Below, piece by piece: positions 1 to 11,600 of a stretch of 64,000 nucleotides of DNA. The position numbers and the translations under genes are program-made. Position 1 is the first letter of the stretch. Each line of letters starts with the position of its first letter. The notes below the pieces were generated by a model. That model was not told the DNA's origin and ran no database searches. It saw only the letters and a program-made list of their open reading frames with translations. The stretch spans positions 1,055,582 through 1,119,581 of the forward strand of contig RPFO01000418.1 of assembly GCA_009746045.1 (NCBI GenBank). Direction: 5' to 3'. This DNA is from Mesostigma viride (lineage: Eukaryota; Streptophyta; Mesostigmatophyceae; Mesostigmatales; Mesostigmataceae).

Positions 1-48
1 TTCTTTTCTTTTTTCTCTCCTTTACCACTTCTCTTTGTGCCTGAACTC

Positions 49-1760
49 GTCGTCTGTCCCAACTCAGTCCTCACAGGAGGACTGAGTTGACAATTTTCAA
101 CCGCGTGTAGCGACTAGGTGGGGGGTCCATCCCAAATGTTTTGATGTGGATCTGGGGTGTACTAGATATCATTTTGTTGGCAAAAATACTGCATATGTGA
201 AAACTTGACCCGAACACCTGAAAATTACACGGACGTTGGGCGCCCCTCGCGAATTTGCATTTTTCGGGATAAGAACGAGTGGGAAAAATTCAATCAAATC
301 CTGGTGCATGAAGAAAAAATATAGGCACGTAAACAACATAGTTCTTGAAGCGTGGCAAAAAACTGGGCTCCATTTGGCCACTGCAACTGCCTGAAACAAT
401 TAAAAAACTCTCAGTCCTCAGGAGAGGAATGGGGCTTTTGCTAACTTTGCTAGCATGTAAGTGCGGTCATACTACATCACCGTGGCCACCAACCATCCCA
501 ATCAACTCATTTCCCTTCAAGCATTACAGGACAACACACTTGCATCATCATACTTCAGGTATATCATACCTTATCATGTAGGGAGAGCCTATGCATGCAT
601 GTAGGGAATGGGCTTGGATACCTACCAACAAAGGGTTATGTTATAAGTGCCAACCACCAATATAATGGGTAGGTTAAGCATATTTCCATTGTTTCAAACA
701 ACAATAGATATGGCTATAACTGTTTTGCCTTGCCATGATGTGGCCAACATAGTTGCTGGCACATGATGGCAGTGGTTTGTCACCAAGACTTTTCACTCAC
801 CCGTAAAAGCTTGAATGCACCCTTGACGCAGCCCGTGGCCACACAATCATGCAGTATGAACGTAGCAAAAGAATAACTAACATCTATGAAGGTGTTTAAA
901 CCTGCACAGCTCCTAAAACCCTGCACAACTACACTGGGTTAAGGCAAATGCCTGCTAACATCATCTGAAAAGGGGGTTTTAGAGAGGGGCAGGCAACGGT
1001 CAAGAAAGAGCATCAAGACTTGAACCTGACAACGCCTCGCAAGCTTAAACTCATGTACGAACATCAAGGAACGAAGAGGCAACGATTATCCGGCTTTACC
1101 TGGCACGGCTGGCGTTACCTTGGCCCAGGCGGTGCCCGCAAAAGTGGCACTTTGCGGCACATAGACCATGACGTGACAGAATGGTCGAGATCATCAAATC
1201 TATACTGTCACTCAATATATTCTAATACAATTCATGTTAAAATGTAGAAAGAAACCTATCAGCCATTGAAATTGCGCCGGAAAGCAAGCGCAGTCATCAA
1301 TTCCGTCGACCTGCCTTATCGCAGTTTTTTCCAGCAAGAACAGTGCCGACACCGGGTAAATCGCATCCCCGCGAGCTAAAAATTGATTTATATCATCTTT
1401 AGGGCATTTTAAATCTATTTACTGAGTTTGGACGGCTAACTCGTCCGCAAACGTAAACTGCATGCATGGGCGCGAGCCGCCATGGCTAGGTCGTGCATTT
1501 CCGGAACTCGCGTTTCACGTGGAAAAGTACCCTTACCACCTGTACTTTGACCGTACAGTTAGCCGCGCATACCAAATCCAAAAAAATCCCAAAAATATGT
1601 CCAAGAAAGATCTTTTCACGTAGTATTTGAATAAATTTTGAGAGAAATTTTTTGTCAAACATTCTGACCGGGGCGAATTTTCTACGAAACCCAAAAACTC
1701 GGTCCTCTAGAGAGGACTGAGTTCAACTCAGTCCTCCGTAGAGGACCAGGGACAGACGAC
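49..1760. mobile_element. Candidate non-autonomous DNA transposon with terminal inverted repeats
   Basis: The two ends carry the same 12 bp in inverted orientation: GTCGTCTGTCCC at 49-60 and its complement at 1749-1760. Just inside each end is a hairpin built from the same arms: AACTCAGTCCTC/GAGGACTGAGTT with a 4-nt loop at 61-88, and the same 12-bp arms back to back at 1712-1736. The 1.7 kb between them holds only short open frames without a recognisable transposase, so the element would be non-autonomous. A target duplication is not clear; at most the dinucleotide TC flanks both sides. It could also be an inverted duplication of an unrelated stem-loop sequence. The terminal match is direct observation; the transposon call is inference. 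Confidence 0.45.
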
Positions 1761-1992
1761 TCTCGAGGCTTTATTACTCTCACTGTTATGTTTGTTCATC
1801 CTGTCTATTATTTCACTGCCTACCCCTTTTCACCTTACACTTTTTCATTGGAGTGAGCTGGGCACAAGGCTTTACGGACCCTGTTGCATGGACAGGAGAC
1901 CCCCAGCCGGGCACCATGGGCGCCGAAACATCGAACTCCTGACCCATTCTCCAACATCGCATGTGCCTCACCACATCCGTCCCCAGGTGAGC

Positions 1993-3955
1993 AATCGGGG
2001 TTCTTTGAACGGAGTTTCTTCTATACGTGAATGCGGGAACAAGAGGCCGCTGGATGAGCGGCTTATAGGTCGTAGTGTTTTCTCGTAGCTGTTTGGCTAG
2101 AGCTTTTGTGATTAGTAGATGCAATATAGTGCATGGTTGAAAAATGAATTAAATAAAATGTGCGTTCCGCGTTTGGGTTGATTATACCCGGGCGGAACGG
2201 GGCGTGAGGTGCAGTGCCCCTGAAAAGAACAACCTACGCATTATTTAATACTAGCCGTGCAGATTCGGGATATTCTACCCCCGGTCTGTACGGTTAGCGT
2301 CTTACTAGCATCACTGAACATAAGGGTTTAATGACGTCAGTTAGCTAGGGATAAGGGAGGTTTTGCGACTAAAAGCCGCTCTGGCTGGTTTTGTCGGCCT
2401 CTTTCTTTGCTCGTTGTCGTTGCGGCGGCAGCCGCAGCTATGGGTGCTGCGGAGCAAAATCCCAAAAGCACTGGTTGCACCGGCCACTTGGCCAGTGGTG
2501 AGACTTCCAGTTGTTAACCGGCCAGGCGTAGTTCCTCGCCCGGTTAACTAAAAGAAAAGAAAATGATTACCTCCGGTCCGCACCTTTTCCCCAGCTTGGG
2601 GTCTTTGGTGGGCCGGATGCCGTGACAGGTGCTCAACTGTCGCTTGGTCGGCCCAGTGCGCGAGCTGGTGCTCCGTACCTGGGGATGCTTGCACCCCGGG
2701 TTGGAGCCGGATGGCTGGCACTGGCGACCCGTGTCTCGGTCCGCGGCCTGAGGCTTTTTTTTCGGAAATTGCTGCTGGCCAGCAAACTTTGCAATTGCCT
2801 TCCGCCGAGGGGGGGGTGGTTGGGGCTGGGGACGGCGATGGGAAAAGCGCCTAAGCTAGAAATTTTTTCCCCACGCATAGAAACCTCGGGGGGGAATGCG
2901 GTCTTGGCTGAACGGACTCTCGTTCAGCCATGGTGCCTGGGGCTGTGGCCTCGGGCATCCGGGCTGGCGGGGCCTGGGCTAGGTCCACGTTTTTTCTCGA
3001 AGCACCCCGGGTCTATGGGGAGACGGCCATAGCGGTACCGACTCGGGGCCCCGAGAGGGGTCATGATAGGCTGGCCGTGCGCAATCGCAGTGCAAATGCG
3101 CTGGGCCTTTTTGGGCCTGGCCATGCATCCACAGCCGCCGGGCACACGCCTCCCGATGTGGGGGGGCTCCCGTTTTGCGGCAGGGCGGTCACTTGTGACA
3201 ACGAGCAAGGTGGAGTGCGGCTTCAAGGGAAAGCCAGGGCGGGGGTGATTGGGCAACGTACTTCATGAAGGGCCTTGAACGGCGTGCCTCCGGGCATGTC
3301 AATTAGTGTCACATGTATGCTTCCACTTATTGTTATGAAGATGCTGGTTTTTGTGGGAGCTACGTGGGACATGAATCGGGGTTCTTTGAACGGAGTTTCT
3401 TCTATACGTGAATGCGGGAACAAGAGGCCGCTGGATGAGCGGCTTATATGTCGTAGTGTTTTCTCGTAGCTGTTTGGCTAGAGCTTTTGTGATTAGTAGA
3501 TGCAATATAGTGCATGGTTGAAAAATGAATTAAATAAAATGTGCGTTCCGCGCTTGGGTTGATTATACCCGGGCGGAACGGGGCGTGAGGTGCAGTGCCC
3601 CTGAAAAGAACAACCTACGCATTATTTAATACTAGCCGTGCAGATTCGGGATATTCTACCCCCGGTCTGTACGGTTAGCGTCTTACTAGCATCACTGAAC
3701 ATAAGGGTTTAATGACGTCAGTTAGCTAGGGATAAGGGAGGTTTTGCGACTAAAAGCCGCTCTGGCTGGTTTTGTCGGCCTCTTTCTTTGCTCCCCACCC
3801 ACCCACCCTTGTCTTGGTTGCCTCTAGGGCAACGTACTTCATGAAGGGCCTTGAACGGCGTGCCTCCGGGCATGTCAATTAGTGTCACATGTATGCTTCC
3901 ACTTATTGTTTTAATGAAGATGCTGGTTTTTGTGGGAGCTACGTGGGACATGAAT
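1993..3955 (+). mobile_element. Non-autonomous DIRS/PAT-like element with split direct repeats
   Basis: Four terminal blocks are arranged A1-internal-B1-A2-B2. A is 420 bp (1993-2412 and 3374-3793, near identical). B is about 125 bp (3251-3373 and 3827-3952). The internal part (2413-3250) is GC-rich and contains no reverse transcriptase or recombinase; short open frames there are not recognisable. This split-direct-repeat order is the signature of PAT/Kangaroo-type tyrosine-recombinase retrotransposons. The outer end starts AATCGGGGTTCT, and the same start is found at the outer end of the complete element at 56684-62072; the C-rich 33-bp spacer at 3794-3826 also resembles that element's spacer. 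The trinucleotide AAT sits at both outer ends and at the B1-A2 junction, with no target duplication, as expected for recombinase insertion. It would depend on proteins supplied by a relative. Confidence 0.8.
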
Positions 3956-4195
3956 GACCTCTTTCATTATTCCATTTTTTTGTTACTATCATTAGTAACT
4001 CTTTACTTTGTCTTTATTATATTGTTCGTATTATTACTATTTACATATTCTTTTCTTTTTTCTTTCTTTCTTTCTTTTTCTTTTTTCTTTTTTCCCTTTG
4101 TAATGAATCCTCCTTACTTTTTCTTTAGCCCCTTCGTGTATGTGCATGGATGCGTTCCCTCTTTTCCTTTTCAGTTTTTTTTGTGTGTGTGTGCA

Positions 4196-4228
<33 letters not shown>

Positions 4229-4497
4229 TTTCCCTATCAACCTTTCTTGTCACCCTCTCATGTCTCCCTCCATGCAGGTCTTCCTAGAGATAGTAGCCAC
4301 GCGGCTTCCGCAGCCTTCGCGTCTTTCCTCTCAGACAATTACCGTAGGCCTGGTCCTTCCACGGCGTTGGATCGCCATGCGTCCAGGCATAGTTGTCTCA
4401 CTTCATATAACTCGATGAGGTGACGAGCGGGTCAACTTATCCTGATGTGACCGCCGTTCTCTTCACAATCCTCGAGAATGTTGTACCCATATTTAAA
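3956..4497. other. Gene-free stretch with simple repeats
   Basis: No gene recognised. The stretch is pyrimidine-rich on the plus strand, with short TTTC runs near 4050-4090 and a GT/GC dinucleotide microsatellite at about 4181-4225. Long open frames across it are products of the low-complexity composition. Confidence 0.6.
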
Positions 4498-4782
4498 AAT
4501 TAAATTAAATTAAATTAAATTAAATTAAATTATAACATGCCTCCGTTGGGAGATCATGTAGCACATATTCCTTGATGGGTGGTGGAAAGGAGAGAGCCGC
4601 GTAATCTAACTATCCTAACGCTAATCTACCTAGTCTAGAAAAATCCTAACTGCCCTACTCATCAAAACGCCTCCTCTTGCATGGGGGAGGGGGCTTGCCC
4701 ACAGGGTCAGGTGTGTGAGCCTTGACAATCTTCTGCCACCGCGTCTTGTTAGTGCATGGCAGTCCAAAGAAGGGAGAGTTAG
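4498..4782 (-). mobile_element. 5'-truncated 3' end of a beta-family LINE
   Basis: Read on the minus strand this is the last part of ORF2 (the Lys/Arg-rich C-terminus, decayed) followed by the 3' UTR and a TTTAA tail at 4498-4531. It is closely similar to the 3' end of the full-length beta copy at 47829-50795 and to the fragment at 35174-35455. The 3' end contains the motif CTCCCAACGGAG just before the tail, which is shared by several elements here. It abuts an ORF1-only F element at 4783. Confidence 0.85.
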
Positions 4783-5247
4783 TGGATTAATTAATTAATT
4801 AATTAATTAATTAATTATCAACATCACTCCGTTGGGAGTAGATGTAGCACATAGCCCTGAGAAGGGGCATATGGCTTTTAATACATTCTAGGCTACTTCA
4901 TGCAAGGGTGGGAATGTAAGCTACCCCTGCTCTAGGTGCACCAAGGCACCTGCACCCTCATGGTCTATCACGCTATGCCCGGGTAAGGGGGGAGCATGCC
5001 TGTGAGGGAGGAAGATCATCATGGCGATACAAGAGCTAGGACATGGCTTCTCGACAGAGAGCATCTCTCTGCATGGCATAGCATGGCTAAATTCTTAATG
5101 CAACATCCATGGGGGTCCCATTATAGACAAAGCATGGCTAAATGTTGAAGGCATCATCCATGGGGGCCATTATGGGCGCACATGCGCGTGGGCCACATGC
5201 TAGGCTAAGCCTTACTAATCTACACTACTGGTATATATATTCCTAGT

Positions 5248-5633
5248 CATCGTGTGGTGCCCTTTGTCCTGGAGGAGTTTGGGGCCATGGGGCCCCTGAC
5301 CTCCGCCTTCTTCAAGGAGTGTTGCCGGCTCCGGGAGGACCGGCTGGACCTGGAGGGCCAGCGGGCCCCATGGTCGGCGCGGACCTGGACGTCATATTGG
5401 CGTCAGCGCTTGTCGGTGGCGCTGACTCGGGCCATGGCGGACATCATGCTCCGCCGTACGCGGGCTGATTTTGCGGTGCAGCAGGGCTATTAGGTTCCTC
5501 CCGTTAGGCGTTTCCATTGGTCTTATCGTACTTCGTAGTATAGAGCTTTGACATGGCTCTGTATATAGGTTTATAGCTGGGCGTTTGCTTTGGTTTGAGT
5601 GATTTCACTCTGCTGTAAGTAATTATATTTTTA
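5248..5633 (+). mobile_element. 5'-truncated copy of the G-family LINE (restriction-like endonuclease type)
   Basis: This is nearly identical to 54446-54828, the last 80 codons plus 3' UTR of the full-length G element. The reading frame stays open to the TAG at 5491-5493 and codes for the C-terminal helix region only, so no catalytic residues are present. The insertion is flanked by a 15-bp repeat (5233-5247 and 5634-5648) that begins with an AT run and ends in TTCCTAGT. This is consistent with target-primed insertion into an AT microsatellite, although the element's own end also finishes in ATATATA, so part of the match may be microhomology. The host sequence is the F element. Confidence 0.88.
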
Positions 5634-5707
5634 ATATATATTCCTAGTCTGAGGTGGCAGGAGGGGGCTGCCAGGGCTTGTGGTCAACGTGGATGACCGC
5701 CCCCCTC

Positions 5708-6838
5708 TGTCGCGTTTGCGTGCCATTATATACTAGCGTATCACTTGGAATGCATATCCATAGCAATAGAGTACTCATGTGTGTGATCCACTATATTCGA
5801 AATCCTGTGAGATGCAGGTCACGGACATACTTGGCCGCCGACCTCATGACAGGCAATTCCGTAGCCAGCCAGGTGTAGAATAAAACCATGATGCTTTATA
5901 TATTTGGAAAGCAACCAAACCATTCACATTTAATTTCAAAAGACATCGACAAGAATACAAGTGTTGTCTAGTCGTATAATGTCGTACTTGTGCGTCACTG
6001 TCCAAATAAGGCTAAGCGGTTCTTGATAACCTAGCAGGCCTCGGGTGACGCCACACTGCTCCGCTTGGCTTACGGCTGGCAGTGTCCTTTAGCGCCCCCT
6101 ATCCTGTCTACCTATCCCGCTTACCCCAGCTATGGCTCACTGGCCAACGACGACCGGGATCCTTCCCGAGTCTCGCCCACAATACACACATCATCTTGAC
6201 GAAACCAAACAGTTATCACTTCCGTCAACCAATCTCATGACAATTACTCATTGCAACCACTCTCGGGGGCTGCTCCGGATTGTTCCACTATTAAACCCCT
6301 TGACGACAACACCAAGTTGTGAGGGAGAGTAACGAGCGAACAACGACCACACCATGGCCGCTGCTGTGCTCCTAAATACCTCCAAAAATCCCGGCATCCA
6401 TGCGCTGTCGCATTTGCCAGCAAGCCGCCTGACGTGCAGTTAGACTGCCAGCAAAATGCAGAGCAAGTCTGTTCGACAGCCACGTGCGAGCCAGCACACC
6501 GCACACTACGATCTGCGTATCTAGCTTTGTCCGATGGACTGAACATCATTCCGTCTGGACAATACAAAAGATTCGTAACTGCCAAATGTCACGCACCGGA
6601 ATATTGCGCAAGCCACCAAGGCTTTGCGCCCCAAAGTCTTGTGCCTGAACCTAAGTCAGGTCACCTAAGACTGTCACTCTAGAAATTCAGGCCTTTCCGG
6701 CGCGGCGCTCCACACCGGCCCAAGGAACAAAGCCTGCGGCCTACTGAATCGGAACCAACCAAACGTTGGTAACGATTCCGATTACGGCAACCGCGTAACT
6801 TCTTGAGTGCACGGACGTAAATGATCACGGACGTGACA
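5708..6838. repeat. LTR-like direct repeat, first copy
   Basis: This 1131-bp block begins TGTCGCG and ends GTGACA, the TG...CA ends typical of LTRs. It is about 99% identical to the block at 6841-8277 except for an extra 308 bp in the latter. CCTC at 5704-5707 and CCTC at 8278-8281 form a 4-bp target duplication around the pair, at a site that is continuous in the uninterrupted F element near 26640. No internal retroviral or copia/gypsy domain lies between the two copies, only the dinucleotide GC at 6839-6840. Short open frames inside (for example 6434-6682) have no recognisable domain. Confidence 0.65.
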
Positions 6839-6840
6839 GC

Positions 6841-8277
6841 TGTCGCGTTTGCGTGCCATTATATCCTAGCCTATCACTTGGAATGCATATCCATAGCAAT
6901 AGAGTACTCATGTGTGTGATCCACTATATTCCCCCCCACTTTTTAGCTCGAAAAAATGAAGAGCCAAAAAGTCAAAAAGAGGATCACATAGGGAAAAAAA
7001 ATTCCCACGACAGGACCACACATGCTTTTCAAATAGGCTAAGCAATAACCTCTTCAGTGCTTTTTCAAGGATAAGCATAATCCTCTTCATGGCTTTTTCA
7101 AGGATAAGCCTAATCCGCTTCATAGCTTTTTAAAGGATAAGCTTAATCCTCTTCCAAGTGCTTGATTCTGCAAGCAGCTTGGGTATATCTCCGGCTCAGG
7201 CTGTCCGAACTGAACCCGCCAAGGGTTGTTCGCTCGTTAAAATCCTGTGAGATGCAGGTCACGGACATACTTGGCCGCCGACCTCATGACAGGCAATTCC
7301 GTAGCCAGCCAGGTGTAGAATAAAACCATGATGCTTTATATATTTGGAAAGCAACCAAACCATTCACATTTAATTTCAAAAGACATCGACAAGAATACAA
7401 GTGTTGTCTAGTCGTATAATGTCGTACTTGTGCGTCACTGTCCAAATAAGGCTAAGCGGTTCTTGATAACCTAGCAGGCCTCGGGTGACGCCACACTGCT
7501 CCGCTTGGCTTACGGCTGGCAGTGTCCTTCAGCGCCCCCTATCCTGTCTACCTATCCCGCTTACCCCAGCTATGGCTCACTGGCCAACGACGACCGGGAT
7601 CCTTCCCGAGTCTCGCCCACAATACACACATCATCTTGACGAAACCAAACAGTTATCACTTCCGTCAACCAATCTCATGACAATTACTCATTGCAACCAC
7701 TCTCGGGGGCTGCTCCGGATTGTTCCACTATTAAACCCCTTGACGACAACACCAAGTTGTGAGGGAGAGTAACGAGCGAACAACGACCACCATGGCCGCT
7801 GCTGCGCTCCTAAATACCTCCAAAAATCCCGGCATCCATGCGCTGTCGCATTTGCCAGCAAGCCGCCTGACGTGCAGTTAGACTGCCAGCAAAATGCAGA
7901 GCAAGTCTGTTCGACAGCCACGTGCGAGCCAGCACACCGCACACTACGATCTGCGTATCTAGCTTTGTCCGATGGACTGAACATCATTCCGTCTGGACAA
8001 TACAAAAGATTCGTAACTGCCAAATGTCACGCACCGGAATATTGCGCAAGCCACCAAGGCTTTGCGCCCCAAAGTCTTGTGCCTGAACCTAAGTCAGGTC
8101 ACCTAAGACTGTCACTCTAGAAATTCAGGCCTTTCCGGCGCGGCGCTCCACACCGGCCCAAGGAACAAAGCCTGCGGCCTACTGAATCGGAACCAACCAA
8201 ACGTTGGTAACGATTCCGATTCACGGTAACCGCGTAACTTCTTGAGTGTACGGACGTAAATGATCACGGACGTGACA
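6841..8277. repeat. LTR-like direct repeat, second copy, carrying a 308-bp extra segment
   Basis: This matches 5708-6838 along its whole length apart from 6932-7239, which replaces a single G of the first copy. The extra segment starts with a C run and contains imperfect tandem repeats of about 40 bp built around AAGGATAAGC. It could be an insertion here or a deletion from the first copy; there is no flanking duplication to decide. The remaining differences are a few substitutions and indels of 1-2 bp, so the two copies separated recently or were homogenised. Confidence 0.65.
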
Positions 8278-8625
8278 CCTCCAGTATACCGGCTTCCCCC
8301 TTGCGCTCTGCCGGAGCTGAAGGTAGGTCGGCCATAGCTCGCGTCGCCGTTGTTGCTGGGCCAGGGTCAAGTCGTCGTCCAGCGTGAAGCGAGTCTCCGA
8401 GAGCTTCTTGCGGCATTTAACGCCAGCTTGTCCGCCATGTACTTAAAGGTGAGGAGCACGGGTGCCGGGCCAGCCTTCCCCCGCGCGCGGGGGAGGCGGA
8501 CAGCCGACATGTCCAGCTCACTGGTCAGTGAGTAACATGGGGGCAAGAATGCCTCAAGAAGGCTCGTGGAGGTCTCACCTGCCTGCTGGTCGAAGTGCTT
8601 GACGATGACATTGTTAGTGGATTTC

Positions 8626-11600
8626 AAACTGGGCTGGGACCAGTAGGCCATCCAGCAACATCTGGACGTAGTTCGTGACATGTTTCCCTACCCTTTTGGG
8701 AATGCCCTTGGGGCCAGACCAGGTCAGAATGTGCCGCCCTGGCTGGCCAAGCCGCTGGGGGCCTGCCAGACCAAGGGCGGTGTCGACCTGGCTGGTGCGA
8801 GCAAGGTGTCCTACAAAATTATGCTATCCTACGCTGTCTAATCTCGTCCGAAATACGAGGCATGCCCTGATACAAAGACTCTGATGACGGGCGCTTGGAA
8901 AACCCTACGTTCAGGACCTGTCGGAGCATCTTGTAAACTGTGCCGTCTATACATGGCAGCTAGGCTATAGCCTAGCTGCCAGTGTGGGTGTGAATGTCCA
9001 GGCCTCGGCGCCATACGTGAGCACCGTGAGGACGAGGACCTTGAAGAGCATGCGCTTGCGGTGCTCGCCCAGGCCCGGCCTTGGATCGCCAGTAGGTGTT
9101 GAGCGAACGATGCCTAGCCCAGGCCAGGCCGATGCGGGTGTCCCGACATCGTCGGCGGTGTCAGGGAGCCAGCTCTCCAACAGTTTGAAGCGATCGCGGA
9201 ACGGGACCGTCGTCCCGTCGAGCAGGCGCGGCAGCGGCGGTGTACTGGAGGCCCCAATCACCATCGCCTCAGTTTTGACACTATAATCTCCAACCCCACC
9301 GCCCTCGCCTCCATGCCCAGATCGACAGTCCAGCCAGGTCTGAATGTGCTCGGGGCTCGCGATGAGGGTGGTGTCATCCGCATAAATCAGGTCGGCCAGG
9401 CGGTAGCCAGGTTTAACCCCGCCGTGGCAGCTCTTTCTCGTTAAGAATGTCCAAGCCAAGTTAAGAGCAGTAAAGCGCGCACGTGCCCGGCGCATGACGT
9501 GATCCACGACAATAATGAGCAGGTATGGGGACAGCTAGGACACAACCTTGCCACACCCCGTGGTGAAGGGGGAATGGTGGGGTGGTGCCTTCCGCAGTCC
9601 GCACTTAGTACTGCCTGTGAGCCCTCATACAGTCGGCGAATGGCAGCAATAAACGCAGGTGGCACTCGATCCAGAGCTAGGATGGCCCAAAGAGCCTCCC
9701 AGAGGACCGTGTCAAAGGCCTTGATATAGATAGTCAACAAAAATGAAGACCAACGGCAAACTGTCAGGGGGAATTAGGCGACGCACCTCCTCCATCAACC
9801 GGCGCGCGACAAACACAGCCATGACAGTGTTACGACCACGACGGAAACCCATCTGAGACTCACCCAGGTGTGGGTCCAGCGCGGCGCGGAGCCTGTGCAG
9901 CATCATGCGCATGAAGACCTTCAGCGCGGCGCTCTGGAGGCAGACACCCCGGTAGTTACCGGGGTCAGCAGCAGAGCCCTTCTTGTACAGCATGACGCGG
10001 ATGGCCGTCTGCCACTCAGCAGGCGGAGGCTCGTCAGAAAGCAGGACACGGTTGCAGAACGCCAGCAGAAGATCCCTAACCGCCGGATCAGGGGTCTTCA
10101 GCAGCTCAGCAGAAAGGTGGTCCGGGCACCGACCGCCGCATCGTACCGCAGGCGAGCAAGGGCGCCGTCCAATTTCTTCAAAGTGAAGGGGTGGACGACG
10201 TCGTCGGTGGCAAGGCAGCCCTCCTGCATGCAAGGCGGGGACTTGGTAGTCCGCGGCCGAGGAGGCGGGGGCGCAGGCGGCGGCGGGGGTCCGGCAACCC
10301 CGAGGCGGGCGGCCGTCTCGGGGTAGTGAAGCGGCGGCCGGGCCGGGGGGGGGCGCGAGCCCCACCTGTCAAGGAAACATTGCGGGCCAACCAGCGGTCA
10401 AGGCTGACCGGCGCCAATGATGGCTGTCCCCCGTGTGCTCCACCGGGGTGCGCTGCCGCCGGCCGCCGAGCCGGTCGAGGTGGTACCACATGTCCTTGCC
10501 CTGGTTGCGAGCCTCAGGCAGGCCTTGGCATCCGCGATGCACTGGGCCGGGCCTCCGCGTCCTGAGCGTGCTCGTAGGCCTCCACGAGGGCGGCCTTGAG
10601 CACTGGTGTCTGCAGCGGGTCCCGGTTATACGCTTGAGGCGGTGCCGGGCGGCCAGGACCTTGGGGTCCTGGCGGTAGAGCGGGCCGGGGCGGCGGCGGG
10701 GCATGACCGGCAGGTGCCGGGCCGCCAGCAACGGGGCACGGGCCGCAAATTAAGCCCACAAAAATGGCGGTGTTGGGGGCACCCTTGTCCATGCAGCTCG
10801 TCGACGTCCGCCCGGGCGTCCAGGGCCGACAGGTACTCCAGTCGGCACCGATTCCGCGCGTGCTCGGCGTCTGTCCAGTCCTCAGGATCTCCCCGGACCG
10901 GGCGTAGAGCAGACCAGTCAGGGCGGACCACTGGGGCGCGGCGCGCGGGGACGTGGAACCGGAGCCGAATGGTCGCGCGCACCAACCGGTGGTCAGAGCA
11001 CACCGTGGGCGTGTCAAACACTCGGGTGTCCAGAACCGAGGTGCACCTGGGCTGCCGTACCACCACGTAGTCCAAACAGGCCTGACGGCCGTTAGGGCCA
11101 CGAAAAGTGACCAAGTCCTGTGAGGGACGTTGGAAGTGGCAGTTAACAGCAACCATCCCGCTATCCCGCAAAAAGGCAGAAAACAGGGGAGTGTTGTCGT
11201 TAGCAGTAGTGTCAGCAGGCGCAAAGCGGCTGCCAGCAGTGCCCACGGGGAGCGTGGCATTGGCGTCAAGCAGCATAACCAAAAAGTGGCGGGCCGGAGT
11301 GACCCCCTCAAGGCTATGCAAGGACTCGAAGAACTGCTGGCGTTCCAACTCAGGTAGACCACTATGGCCGTGCATAGCCCACCCCCACCGTGAGGTGGTG
11401 CTTAGAGGGCCCCTCGACGCGGAGGTGAAATGTGCTACCATAAGGCGTGGGGTCAGAAACTTAAGCGTGCTGAGTCTAGCAACTGCCAGCGGCGAACACA
11501 AAAGACCAACACCACCTTGGCCTGACGCACCGCTGCCAGCGTAGTAAAACCGCCAGCCACCCGCCAGGCGATCACTGCTCACCATGCCAAGTGGCACCGA

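Larger units (their letters stand above)
4783..8625 (-). mobile_element. ORF1-only LINE-like element (family F), split by two later insertions
   Basis: On the minus strand the pieces 8278-8625, 5640-5707 and 4783-5247 join into one element similar to the copy at 26110-26806. The first piece encodes part of an ORF1-type nucleic-acid-binding protein (for example VIVKHFDQQAGE and GKAGPAPVLLTFKYMADK), and the last is a 3' UTR ending in a TTAA tail with the CTCCCAACGGAG motif. The ORF1 end runs straight into the 3' UTR, with no endonuclease or reverse transcriptase between. A truncated G-family LINE (5248-5633) and a tandem pair of LTR-like repeats (5708-8277) interrupt it. The ORF1 reading frame is decayed. 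Which elements arrived first follows from the nesting. Confidence 0.75.

Noticed and set aside
4498-4550. AT-rich TTTAA run as a possible replication origin
   Set aside because: It is the tail of a LINE 3' end, matched at 35430-35455 and 47829-47850.
5654-8120. Open frames of 60-110 codons within the LTR-like repeats
   Set aside because: They occur identically in both copies but show no domain, and both strands have similar frames; more likely non-coding LTR sequence.
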